From: Dactylis glomerata
Lineage: Eukaryota > Streptophyta > Magnoliopsida > Poales > Poaceae
Direction of reading: 5' to 3'
DNA length: 64,000 nt
NCBI GenBank assembly: GCA_007115705.1
Contig: QXEO01000382.1
Location: 2,356,781-2,420,780, forward strand
Both the position numbers and the translations under genes were made by a program. Shown in pieces: positions 45,819 to 57,934 of the stretch (within the stretch, counting starts at the first letter, position 1; each line of letters opens with the position of its first letter). Under the pieces are notes generated by a model. The model made no database searches and was not told the origin of the DNA. It was given only the letters and a program-made list of their open reading frames with translations.

Positions 45819-48800
45819 ATGGCATCTTCAAGCATGACGGGCACCTCGGCCTCTGAGGAAAATACCTCGGCCCGAGCCCAAGGACGCTCCGGCTGGGAGG
45901 GGTCGAAGGTTACTCCGGCCGACATATCCTGGGTCACCTCCACCAGGAGAGTCCCGGAGGGCGTAGCATGCCGGCTACCAGCAGGAGAAACTGTGCCGGC
46001 ACCTGAGCCTGGCGAACGCGTCGTCTTCCTCGCCCACTTCGAGCGTGGCTTCGGCCTGCCGGCATCGGACTTCTTCTGGGACTTCCTCAACACCTACGAC
46101 CTACAACCTCATCATATCCCGGCCAATGCCGTGATGATCCTCTCCGCCTTCGCTGCTTTTTGCGAGGGCTATGCCGGCATAGTGCCCCTTACTCAAGGCT
46201 GGGCGAAGTACTTCCAACTGCGGAAGCAAGTCGTCCAAGAGCCGCCCCGGAGCAAGGACGACCCGCCGGAGACAGCCCAGGAAAAGAAGGACCGCCCCAT
46301 GACCCTCTGCGGCGCGGCCACCATCATGTCCCGAAAGGGCTCGGACTTCCCCAAGGTGGAACTCCTGGAATCTTGCAAGAAGTGGCAGAAAAGCTTCTTC
46401 TACGTCAAGAACACCACCGACGAGGATCTGCTCAACCTGCCGCCATTTGTGGACGAGCCGCCCTTGGCTATGACGAACTGGACCTACAACCCGAAGAACT
46501 CGGTGATGCCGGTGAATGCGCTTCACCGGGTTAAGGGCGAGCTCCTGGATGCCGGTCTTACTCCTCAAGACCTGGTGGCCTGCTATATAAGCCGGCGCGT
46601 CTCCCCTCTGCAGCGCCGGCCGCACAAGATCTGCCAGATGAGCGGGCCAATGGACCCCACCCGGCACTCCACACACGAACTGACTCCGGCCGATATTCTG
46701 CGCCGGATTAAGGATGTCTGCAAGTCCTCTCAGGCCACTTTTGCCTGGGGGCTAGAACCATACAGCCGGGATAGGCCCGCCCCAACGGTAAACCATCTTA
46801 TCCGATACATAAAGTCCATGTCCGGCACATAGATACTTAAGCCGACACATGTCTGTTTGCCGACACATATCATATTGATCCGACATACCTCTTCCACCGG
46901 CATATTTCCTTGTCTGAATACTTGACTTTGCTGTTTATACAGAAATTCAGCTTCCAAGCCATGGAAAACTCCCGGATCAAGATCGCGGCGGACCGCACTG
47001 TTGTGGATGTTGAAGATCCGGATCATTGGGATAAGCTTCCCAGGAGCACCCGTGCTGCAGCTGCCATGGGTAAGGGCTCTTCATCCCGGCATTATACTCA
47101 AGACCGGAGTGAGATTGATTCTGATGAGGAGATCCTGCTGTACTATGACCCGATGCCACTTGCGTACGCCTTTCCAGAAACACCTATTGCTTACGAGTTT
47201 CCAATGCCGTCCTCAGCTATCCCGGACGATATGGTTATCGACGCCGCCCCTCTGAACCAGGGACCTCCTTCCACCGGCGGACGTGCCGGCCGGAAGCGAG
47301 GGGTGAAGCCCCAGTCCGACACACCTCAGAAGTCGAAGAGGCAGAAGGTCTGCGTTCCCATACCGAAGAAACCGAGACCTGTCGCCGCGGGGTAAGTTCC
47401 TTCTGCTTGTTTCATTTCCGACATATCTCTTGCTTGCATTATTGACTTGGCGTTTTTTCTCTTTCAGAGCTCCTCTTGCGCCGGAACAAGCTTCTGGCTC
47501 GAGTGGCGACCCGAAAGTTACCAAGCCCGCGGCCACTGCTACCTCCGACATACCCTCTGCCAGCCACACGACCTCCCCGGCGCCGGCATCCTCGCCTGCG
47601 CCCGACAAGACCTCCTCCCCGGCGAAGGACGTTCCTCCGCCGGAACAAGACACCTCTGCCCCCGACGTCCACATGGACTCGGGGGCTCAACAGGAACCTC
47701 CGGCTCCTGATGTCCACATGGACACAGGAGCCCACCAAGAAGCACCAGACTCCGGCGCGCCCACCAGCGACGCCGGCACAACTGAAGACGCCGGAGCAGA
47801 CATCAAGGGTAAAGGCCCTTTAGTGCCAGAAGTCCGGACTATTCCGGATCCTGCCTCTGCTGGCCAAGATGCACCGGCCGCACCGGAACAGCCCGTGCCC
47901 AAAACTCCTTCTGCTGAAACGACTCCTGCACCGGCCAAGACCACGGCGCCGGCCAAGACCTCTGCCCCGGCCAAGTCCGGCACATTGAAGATCCAGCCGA
48001 CCAAGTCCGGCACTCCATCCGCCGCCACTGCTCCTCCTAAGGCAACGCCTCAGACCAGCTCTGCTCTGGCCCTGCATCTTGGCAGGGCAGCAGCCCGGCC
48101 TGGCTACCGGCGCAACTTCTTCGACACGCCAGAACTTGAGGGCATCATCCCCCTGGTGACAAAGAGTAACCAAAGCCTCGGGTCTCTCAAGGAGCATTGC
48201 ACCAAGTGGAACGACGCCGGCAGCATGGACACCGTGGACTCCAGCAGCAAGAAGAAGGCCGAAGCCGCGGCTACTGGCAGCCCAGCAGATATCCTGGCCG
48301 TGAAGCCCCTACCGATCGCCTGCGAGCTCCTCAGCCTCCAGCAGACACTTCAGCGATTGGCCGATGCCACCAACGTAAGTCCTTTCTACCTATACACATA
48401 TCCCCAGTCCCCGAAAATGTCGGCTGTCCGGGATACGGACATCCAGGATTTTCTCATAGTCTTTTAGCTAGCTTCTTTTGAATTAACTGCCGACATATGA
48501 GCTCGATCCGAGCTTCAAATCCTAGTCACCGAGGGCCGGGATAGGTGCGCAGCACCTGTGTCGGGTCTTTAGCAATTTCACATCTCAATTATCTTTCAAA
48601 TCCTCTCGACCGAGATATAAGCTCGTTTCGAGCTTCAAATCCTAGTCACCGAGGGCCGGGATAGGTGCGCAGCACCTGTGCCGGGTCTTCAGTAGAATGA
48701 TCACTTGATAGAATTTTCAACTTAATTTCCATGCCGAATTTCTCTGCTGATATTTTAAATCCGGGCACTTTTGCAGCGCATGAACAACACCCGGGCCGAC

Positions 48801-50231
48801 CTATATCATGACTTGGTATGCGAGCATCGGAAGTTATCCGACGAGCATAGCAAGCTTCAGCTGGAGCTGTCCCAGAAAGGTAATTTCAGCCGACATACCT
48901 TGCCCCTTCTCAATAGACCTCTGGCCGACATATCTTAATATGCCGACACCTAATCTTTGTCCGACATTTCGCAGCTGGTGCCGAAGCCCAAGTCACCGAG
49001 CTTACCAAGAGAGTGAAGGAACTGACAGGTATGCCGGATCCCCTTAATCTTCAACTAATCCTTCTGTACTTCAAATCCTTTAATGTTTTCACTGTTTTCT
49101 TTCTTCAAATCCTTGTTTTGACTTCAAATCTTTTCAGACGAGAAAGCTGCACTGGAGGCACGCCACCAGGACTGTGTGTCCTCAGTGGATGTAGCCAAGC
49201 AACTGGACGACCGGGATGCTGGTCACAAGGCCGAGGTTGAGCAGCTGAAGGGCCGGATCACCGAGCTTCTGGACGAAAAGGAACAGAGGGAGGGCCTACT
49301 GAAGAAAACCCAGTCCCTGCTTGTCATCTCCGAGACTGATGCCTCCAACGCCCACGCTGAACTGGATAGCCTGAAGGAGCAGGCCACCAAATGGGAGGTT
49401 ACAGTTTCACAGCTGAATGCCGACCTTGCCAGTAAGCTTCAAATCCTTTCCCTTTATCCTTCCCGACATAGTGTAATTCTCTCCGGCATATTCTCCTTTT
49501 GCTAACATTGTTTCTATTCCTCAGACATGTTTCCCGCTTCCGTCGGAGACGTTGAGAGGGCTTTGCAGTTGGATCGAGAAAACCGAGGTGTTCCGGTTGA
49601 CTCGCCCAACTGGGACATGTCGGAGCAGCTGCTGGCTCTGCAGTCCCGGAAAAACGCCATGACGCTCTACACTGAAGAACTCTTCTATGGCGCCCAGGAG
49701 GCATTCTCTGCCCTCTGGCCGGGACAAAGGACTCCCACTGATCCCGTCGACCTCGGCAACGATCTGCAGCTGGCCAAGGTTCGCCTCCGGGAGTGGCGAG
49801 ATTCCGGCGCGAGGGTTGGAGCTGACGAAGCTCTCAGCTACTTCTTGTCCTGGTATGAAAAGGCTGACTTGGAGACTTTGCGCACTGTGCGCGAAGGATC
49901 CATCTGGACCACGGATCCGGAACATATCCGGCGCCGGCGAGAGTTGGCCCACAGCTATGTGGACTATGCCGACACCGACGCCTTCGTCCGGGACATCCGC
50001 GAGCCGGAGAAGAAGGGCGATGCCGGGACATCCGCCGCTGCTGAGGGCTCCGACTCCAGCCAGGATGATGAGGAAGCTGAAGAGGCCGGCACTGATGCTC
50101 CGGAACAGGCATCTGCCCCGGGCGGAGGTGATGGCTCCATTCCATCTGCTGGGTCCGGCACTCCTGAAGCCGACATTTCCACCGCCACTGCTCCACCAGC
50201 CGGCGCCTCTGCTTCTGCCGCTGCTCCTTGA
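45819..50231 (+). CDS. T4 antisense gene, seven coding exons, intact frame
   Basis: Coding exons: 45819-46787, 46943-47391, 47468-48374, 48777-48879, 48975-49028, 49138-49431, 49525-50231. All introns have GT-AG ends and the phases join into 1,160 codons without a stop. Exon 1 encodes the domain I associate with the Pfam family 'putative gypsy type transposon' (FLAHFERGFGLPASDF, LQPHHIPANAVMILSAF, ESCKKWQKSFFYVKN). Exon 2 ends in a basic patch (KSKRQK). Exon 3 is Pro/Ala/Thr-rich with repeated VHMD units and a PAKT(T/S)APAKT repeat. Exons 4-6 are charged and heptad-like, a probable coiled coil. Exon 7 ends in an acidic Ser/Glu tail. The function is not known to me; nuclear location is a guess from the basic patches. 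A decayed relative sits in T3. Confidence 0.85.
48486..48692 (+). repeat. Tandem duplication inside intron 3 of the T4 antisense gene
   Basis: The block CGAGCTTCAAATCCTAGTCA and its continuation through GGTGCGCAGCACCTG occurs twice, about 120 bp apart (near 48505-48570 and 48627-48692). The copies are nearly identical over about 65 bp and more diverged between. GGTGCGCAGCACC could form a short hairpin in each. Confidence 0.75.
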
Positions 50232-50882
50232 CTTTGCAGCACAAACACTTTAAGTTTTATCAGATCCCCGGTATGCCGGGTGCAGATGTAATATACACGT
50301 TTAATTTCCTTTGGTTTGCTTCCTGAACAAGTTTTATCTTGGTTTGCTTGTTACTAATGCCGGATCATCTTTTGGCTAAGTCACCGAGTTGTTTTCCTGT
50401 TTCCTCAATTTCACAACCTTGGCTGCTTGTCTACCTCAATTGGCTTTCGACGTATGAGTCTCAAGGTTGCTTCCTCGAACATACAGTACTTTAACTTTGA
50501 GACTTAGACTTCAAATCATCCGACACTTTAAATTTTAACTTTAGCTTTAACGAAAATGTCGGTTCGCTTGCTTTGTATTTCCTTAGCCGTTTTCCATGTG
50601 TAGACAATCTCCGGCATCTACTCTTGCTAGCCATGAAGCCGGGTTTCGGACAGCAGCTGAGTCGAAGAGTGGCCTTTGGTGCCGACACATTACTAGGCCG
50701 ACATAGGAAACATTCAAATAAAGCCAGCCGGCATATAGCAAAAAACTGTAAATAAACAACAAATATACCTCGGAGCTAGTTACCCGGCTTCTTCGGGATG
50801 CCGGTATTTCATTCATTAGTCTTGTGCCGGCACAACACGCCGGCATACAAAGGAAAATATGGAAATACATACATTGTGTTGC
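50232..50882. other. T4 spacer between the antisense gene and the pol 3' end
   Basis: No coding signal. It should contain the 3' ends of both opposing genes. CCGACATA and CCGGCATA units recur (about 50690-50850). Confidence 0.55.
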
Positions 50883-53800
50883 TCAGGAGTAAAAGGGGCG
50901 CAGTAGAGCTATGTTCCATGGCCTCTTGGTTTCTTCTCCGGACCTGTCCGCCTTATTCTTCTTGGGGTCCTGCGCATCTATAAGATAATAGGCATCATTG
51001 TGCAGAGCTCTGCTCACAATGAATGGCCCCTCCCATGGAGGAGTTAACTTATGCCGGCCTTCTGTTCCTTGCTTTAGCCGGAGTACTAGATCTCCCTCTT
51101 GAAATCTCCTTGGATTTACCTTCTGCGCATGATAGCGTCTGAGGTTCTGCTGATATACTGCTGTTCTTGACAGAGTTATTTCCCTTGCTTCCTCTAGCAG
51201 ATCAACATCATTTTCTCTGGCTTCTTTAGCCTCTTCCTCAGTATATAGCACTATTCTTGGTGCATCATGTATTACATCTGTTGGAAGCACAGCTTCTGCT
51301 CCATACACCAGGAAAAATGGTGTGTAGCCTGTTGATCTATTCGGAGTTGTTCTTAAACTCCACAGCACTGCTGGCAGCTCATCTAGCCAACATCCCGGAG
51401 TTTTCTCCAGGGGCTCTATCAGCCGGGGTTTTATGCCGGATAATACTAGCCCATTCGATCTCTCTACTTGGCCATTGGCACAAGGGTGGGCAACCGACGC
51501 AACGTCCAGCCGGATTCCCACTTCCTCACAAAATCTGGCAAATGGCCCTTGGGCAAAGTTTGACCCATTGTCAGTGATGATGCTATGAGGAACACCATAT
51601 CTCAAGATTATATCCTTTAAGAATTTCACTGCTGTGTGACCATCACACTTGCTTATGGGCTTCACTTCAATCCACTTGGTGAACTTGTCCACCATGACCA
51701 GGATATGGGTCATTTTCCCTCTGGCCGGCTTAAAAGCCCCGACCATATCCAGGCCCCAAACAGCAAAGGGCCAGGTTATTGGGATAGTTTTCAGGGCAGA
51801 TGCCGGCTGATGAATCTGGTTGGCATATCTTTGACACCCATTACATTTCCGGACCAAGTTTTCTGCCTCTTGCAGTGCCGTTGGCCAATAGAAGCCATGC
51901 CGGAATACCTTTGCCACCAATGCCCTGGACGAAGCATGGTGACCACACTCCCCCTGGTGAATTTCCCGGAGCATCTCCAGACCCTCCGCAGATTCGACAC
52001 ATCTCTGCAATACTCCGGTGGTACTTCTCTTGTATATTTCTTTGTTGATGATGGTATACGCTTTGGATCTCCTTATAACCCGGCGGGCCTCGGTTTCATC
52101 CGCCGGCACTTGACCATCCACCATGAAGTTCATGATAGGACGTGCCCATGAGGGCACTTCCCTGACAGTGAACACTGCCTGATCTATTTCCATCATTTCG
52201 ACCGACACATAATCGATCTCCATGGGCTGCGAAGTTCCCGGGACTGAAGAATCAGTCCCCGGGTATGCCGGAGCAGTCCCCGGGTATACCGGCACAACCT
52301 CTTGGCACATTTTACCCTTGCCTTTAGTTTTGCTCCGGAATACTGTACTAACAGCATATGCCGGCCCAGTCCCCGGGACTGAGGAAACAGTCCCCGGGTT
52401 ATCCGTCCTGGCTCCGGTATCTATCTCCATTGGAACTGCTTCGTCTGGACCTGGCGGGACATAAATGGAGGATGACTCCGGCGAGGGTTTGATCGATGGC
52501 TTCCTCAGATGCTCCAGCGAAATGCCGGGCGGGATTGAATCTCGGGAAGACCCCAGCTTGGATAATGCATCGGCTGCATCGTTCTGAGCCCGGAGAACGT
52601 GCCGGAACTCACAACCTTCAAAGTAACCACTTAACTGCTGCACTAGGAAACGGTATGATGCCATGTTAGCATCATGCGCGTCCCATATGCCGGAACACTG
52701 CTGAATCACTAAGTCAGAATCACCGAAGCACATAATCCGGCGAATTCCTATGTCCTTAGACACCTTCAGGCCATGCACAAGTGCCTCATATTCCGCCACA
52801 TTATTTGATGCTGCAAAGTGAATCTGCAGGACGTATCTCAGCTGGTCATTCTTTGGTGAACTGAGAACTATGCCGGCACCCAAGCCATGGATTGTCTTGG
52901 ACCCATCGAAATGCATCCTCCAATAATTGGCATCTGGCAATGGTGGCTCATACTGTATCTCGGCCCAGTCAATAAAGAAATCAGCCAAGACCTGGGACTT
53001 GATTGTATCCCTCTTATCGTACTGCGGTGTATATGGTGAAAGCTCTATTGCCCACTTTGCTATCCGGCCGCTGGCATCTTTGTTGCCTATAATTTCCGAG
53101 ATAGGGGCCTCGGCCACTACCCGGATTGGATGCTCTTGGAAGTAATGCTTGAGCTTCTTGGCCGCCATATAGACACCATAGGTCATCTTCTGATAGTGGG
53201 GGTAATTTTGCTTTGAGGTGGAGAGGACTTCACTCAGATAATATACCGGCCGCTGCACGGTTTTGCCTCCTTCCTCTCGCTCTACTACCACCACAGCACT
53301 GACAACTCGGTTGGTTGCCGCTATATAGAGCAACATTGGCTCCCGGGGCATCGGAGACGCTAATACCGGCGCTGTTGACAACAACTGTTTCAATTCTTTG
53401 AAAGCTGCATCTGCTTGCGTTGTCCAGACAAATGTGTCGGACTTTTTCATCAACTGATATAACGGCAGAGCTTTCTCTCCCAGCCGGCTTATGAAGCGGC
53501 TCAGGGATGCGAGGCACCCAGTGAACTTCTGTACTTCCCTCAAATCTGTCGGCGGCTTCATCCTTTCTATGGCACGAATCTTGCCGGGATTCACCTCAAT
53601 ACCCCGGCTGGAAACAAGGAAACCGAGCAACTTGCCCGCCGGCACACCAAAGGTGCACTTAGCCGGATTCAACTTCATCCGGAATCTCCTCAGGTTCCCA
53701 AAGGTTTCCCGGAGATCATCTATGAGAGTCTTGCTCTCCTTGGTTTTTATGACGATATCATCGACATATACCTGCACATTTTTATCTATCTGATCGTGCA

Positions 53801-54370
53801 AACACTTTTGCATACACCTTTGGTAAGTTGCGCCGGCATTTCTTAAACCGAACGGCATAGTGAGATAGCAATAAGCCCCGTACGGGGTAATAAAGGATGT
53901 CTTTATTTGATCTGGCTCAAACAAGGGGATCTGGTGGAAACCAGAATAGGCATCTACGAAATGATAACAGTTCACATCCGGCTGTGGAATCAATCACTTG
54001 ATCGATCCGAGGGCAGCGGGAATGGATCTTTAGGACATGCCTTATTCAAGTTGGTGTAATCAACACACATCCGCCATACTTTCACTATGGCGGGCTCGTC
54101 TTTCTTCTTTTCCACCAAAACCGGATTAGACACCCAATCCGGATGAAGTACTTCCTTGATAAAGCCAGAGGCTAAGAGCCTGGCCACTTCCTCCCATATG
54201 GCTTTCCTTCTATCGCCGGCATTCCGCCGGAGCGGCTGCTTCACTGGCTTAGCATCGGGTCTCACGTGCAATGCGTGCTCAGCCAGCTCCCTCGGCACAC
54301 CTTGCAGGTCCGAAGTAGACCATGCAAAGATATCCCGATTCTCACGGAGGAAGCTGATGAGCTCGCTTTC
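50883..54370 (-). pseudogene. pol: T4 pol: RT, RNase H, second RNase H, integrase, with two one-base insertions
   Basis: After the UAG the frame runs to about 54014, where an extra base relative to T1 shifts it. A second extra base at 53958 shifts it again, and the remainder (53993-50883, 1,036 codons) is open. Counted from 53993: YVDD at 76-79, a first RNase H-like domain about 215-345, a second RNase H about 358-480 (HFDGSK, AEYEAL, FGDSDL, NDAADAL), a linker with repeated PGT about 530-590, integrase zinc residues H679, H685/686, C717 and C720, catalytic D749, D808 and E844, and a C-terminal GDLVLRLKQG segment. No chromodomain. The two insertions disrupt the fingers region of RT just before the first catalytic Asp. 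Confidence 0.92.
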
Positions 54371-54373
54371 CTA
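54371..54373 (-). other. In-frame UAG between protease and RT (T4)
   Basis: The codons read GAT CCC AAA UAG GAA AGC. It is the same position as in T1 and T2. T1 and T4 share the codon although their wobble positions differ. Confidence 0.8.
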
Positions 54374-57300
54374 TTTGGGATCCAAACTTGCCCCAACCAG
54401 GGCATGGCGCTCCGGGAAAGCTTCATCCAGAGGCACCTTTTTGACTTCCTTACTCACTTGAAAAGAAACGCTGCCACCGGGATTCGACATGCCCGGCATA
54501 AATTTGCCGGCCACGACCGTCTCAGCAATCTCTACTGCTCGCTTGAGCCTCTTCCTTTCCTCTGCAATGATCAGAGTCTCGGCCAGATTGGATCCGGCGG
54601 TGGCACATGCCATCGAACGCTTGTAATCACCAATGATGGTGATCACTCCTTTGGGTCCCGGCATCTTCATCTTCAGATACGCCACATGCGTAGAGGCCAT
54701 GAATTTTGCCAGTGCCGGTCTACCCAGCAAAGCATGGTAGGGGCTCTCCAGATCAACCACCTCGAACATGAGGTTTTCCACCCTGCAGTTATCCCGGCTG
54801 CCAAACATCACATCCATCCGGATCTTGCCCATCGGCGCACACGAAAGTCCCGGCACAATGCCGTGGAACGTGGTCTTGCTCGGTTCCAGCATATTTTCCT
54901 TGATTCCCAGCTTCTCCATCGTATCCCGATACATGATGTTGATGCTGCTTCCATTATCAATGAGGACCTTGCTGAATCTTACGTTATTAGCCGGCCCGAC
55001 GAATGTCGGATCCATCACCAGAGCATATCCGCCGGGATTTGGCATGATCCGGGGATGATCTGCCCTGTCCCAACCAACAGCCTGGTCAGACCAGTACATC
55101 AGCTTTGGCACAGCCGACATAACGGCATTCACCTCTAGACACCGCCGGTACAAGCTCTGCTTGTCTGTTCTCTCGGTCTCAAAGACCATATAGCTCTAAT
55201 CATACTCCTTGTACTCATTCCGGCCCGCTCCTGGGCCTCCGGCGTTATATTCCGGATTATAGCTCTGGTCAACTTGATTTACGCCGGCATTTCCGGCGTT
55301 GCTCTGATTCCCAGGGTTAACCGGCCTAGGTGGGACTGCAATCATATTGGCCCCTGTCAACGGCGATGGAGCTGCCGGGACAGAGGGTCTAGCCGGTCCC
55401 CAGGGACCTGCACGACCTGCTAATATGTCGTCCAGCCACGAACAGTTCCTTGTCAAATGGTTTGCCGGCTTTCCCGGCTGGAATGTGTGGAACACACAAG
55501 GCTTGTCCATGGCAAGACCCACAGTATACTTCGGCCACTGCTTCTTCTGGCCGGCGGCTCCGCCGGCATTCTTGTTGGTCCAGACATTCTTCTTCTGGAA
55601 CGGCTGTGCTTGCTGCTGCGGCTGCTGCTGAGGCTGCTGATAGTCCTCATATCTCGGACGCTGGCTACTGCCGGCGCCCCCTTGCTCTTCCTCCACAGCT
55701 GCAACTTGTGCTGCCCCATACCGGTGATCCGGCCTTTCATCTCTTCTCTTGTTCCGGTTATCAGTGCGATAATATTGCCCTGATCTCCCGGCATTGCTGG
55801 TGTTCCCCTGGGTTTGCCCCTGTCCTTGTGAATCGAGACTGGGCTGCATGGGATCTCCCAGAGCATAACTATCAGCGATCTTGATTGTTTCGGCCAGCGT
55901 GGCCGGCATTTGCCTCTGAAGCTTTTGCCACATCATGGTGCCATGCCGGCACCCATGAGCGAACCACATGATGGCCTGCTGCTCATTGATTCCTTCGCAG
56001 GAATTGCGCAACGTGCACCACCTGGTCAGATAGTCACGGTCAGTCTCATTCACTCCTTGCCGGCAGTTAGCCAGCTGCTGCGGACGGTTGGGCCTCTTGT
56101 ATGTACTGGTAAAGTTCGACACAAACTGCTCTTCGAAATCAATCCAGCCGTTGATACTCCCGGCCGGCAAATTATTCAGCCATATCCTGGCTGGACCTTC
56201 CAACATCTGCGGCACATATCGTACCGCCCATCTGAGGTTTCCTCCGGCGATGTTCACCGCTGTGGAGTAATCCTCCAACCAATCTTCCGGCTTCGTACTG
56301 CCATTATATGTCCTCGCGCCACGCGCGAGCTGGAAGAAGTAAGGCACCGGCTCCCCCATAATCCGGGGTCCGAAACACATAGGGCCCGGAGCTCCTTGTC
56401 TCTCCACCAACTCTGATTGGTGGATCTTGTCCAGCTTGAAACGTGCATCATTGGCTTCCAAGGACCGAGGTCCAAGCCGGGATGCTATTGGGCCTGCGAT
56501 CATCTGCTGCTGCTGCTCCGGCTGATGCTGCTCACTATGCCGGCCTTGCTGGTGCTGCTGCTGATATCCCGCCCTGGCAAGGGCGGAATTGCCGTCATCC
56601 TCTCGATGTCCTGGATGGCCTGCACCCTGCTGCTGCGCTGCACCTCCGCCGCCCTGTTGCTGACGCCGGGCTGCACTGTTACTCCGGCCACCACCGGCCG
56701 CGCCTGCTTCATGCCCGGCCGGCACACTCTGGCCGGGCTTCTTGCTGCCGACATACTTGTCAGCTTGGCCGACATTCTTCTGCACCATCGCCTGCTTTCC
56801 GGCGACAGCCGGTTCGTACACCTGGATCTGCTTGTCCTGGCGGCCAGAGGTCACACTTCCGGCACGCCGGGCGCTAGGATGCAGGGACGAGGCTTGGCCC
56901 CTCGACCTCGCGCCGGCACCTCCCGCCGACACAATGTACTGAGACGCCCCGGCACCCGGGTTTGCCTTCTTAAAGGCCTCCTGCTGCTTTGTAGCTTCAG
57001 ACAAAAGTTGGTTAAGCCGGGCTTGCTGCTCACGCAGTGCTTCGCCGGATAAACAAGATAAATCCTTAGCTACCTCGGCCGCCGCTCTAAGGTTCTTTAC
57101 TGGCGAACTATAGACTACCTTAGGCACAGTACTAGTTGCGGTATGACTCTTATCTCTAGCATCTTTTCCTATCTCAGCATTAAGATTTCTGCCTCTAGTT
57201 CTAACCTCTTCTATCCGGCTAGGCCGGATTACTACAGGAGTAAAACCATGGGCTGCCTCATACTCACGGAGTTGCCGGTTAAACCGTTCGCGCTCCTGGT

Positions 57301-57934
57301 TCATGGCCAGGGCCTCGTCGACGAGGGCCTGACGAGATCCCTCCAGGACCTCCCTTGTCTGCTCCGGATCAACGCCGGATCGCACCGGCTCGAGAAGCCT
57401 GTCGATGATGGGAAGAAGAACCTGGCCCCTAGCCGGCACACCGGAAGTGCCGGCCAGGTTCTCCGCACGCTCCAACGAAGGACGCGCCGACCTCTTGACC
57501 TTCGGCGGCTCCAGAGGAGAAGCTCCGGCCGCTGCTGCTTTGCCGGCATCTTCCGCCGGCGGCACGGATGTGTCGGCCATCATCACCTCAGCCGGCTCTA
57601 CTGAGCGAGCGCTACGCCCAGCGTGAGCCAGCCGATGTGACGGAGGATCCGACGCCACCAGCACCTCCTTCCTCCAAATTCTCTCAGTCCCCACGTACAC
57701 CTCGTGGGAACCGAAAGACATAATCCGGCCATCCTTGGGGAACGGCCGGCCACCGAGACAACCGGCGTTGTCACTGACGAAACTGAGCGAGCCTAGCCTC
57801 TGGACGAGGCCAGAGACCACGCGCACTCCCGGAGCTGCTATCACAGACCCCGTCCGAATGAACACTCCGCCCAGCATATCGATCTGCCCCACGGTGGGCG
57901 CCAAATGTCGTCGTGGTGAAACAACATATGCCAT
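54374..57934 (-). pseudogene. gag: T4 gag-protease with one nonsense codon
   Basis: The ATG at 57932-57934 lies 26 bases inside the 5' LTR and the frame crosses the primer site, encoding LAPTVG there. It is open for 912 codons to TAG at 55196-55198, a Gln codon in T1, then open again through protease to the UAG at 54371. Counted from 57934: an acidic and Ala-rich N-terminal region, a Gln-rich segment about 435-495, the gag core about 540-660 (TKPEDWLEDYSTAV, ARIWLNNLP), a second Gln-rich patch about 770-795, and a C-x2-H-x9-H-x4-C knuckle about 805-830. The protease site DNGSS lies near 54950. If gag starts only at the next ATG (MLGGVF) the primer site would be untranslated. Confidence 0.9.
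57886..57903 (-). other. T4 primer-binding site, tRNA-Lys
   Basis: The plus strand reads GCCCCACGGTGGGCGCCA, identical over 18 bases to the 3' end of plant tRNA-Lys (CTT) as I recall it. It is two bases from the LTR. Confidence 0.85.

Noticed and set aside
46101..46676. 191-codon minus-strand ORF
   Set aside because: Shadow of exon 1 of the T4 antisense gene.
56417..57052. 211-codon plus-strand ORF that looks like a membrane protein
   Set aside because: Complement of the Gln/Ala-rich part of T4 gag; Leu runs come from antisense CAG codons.
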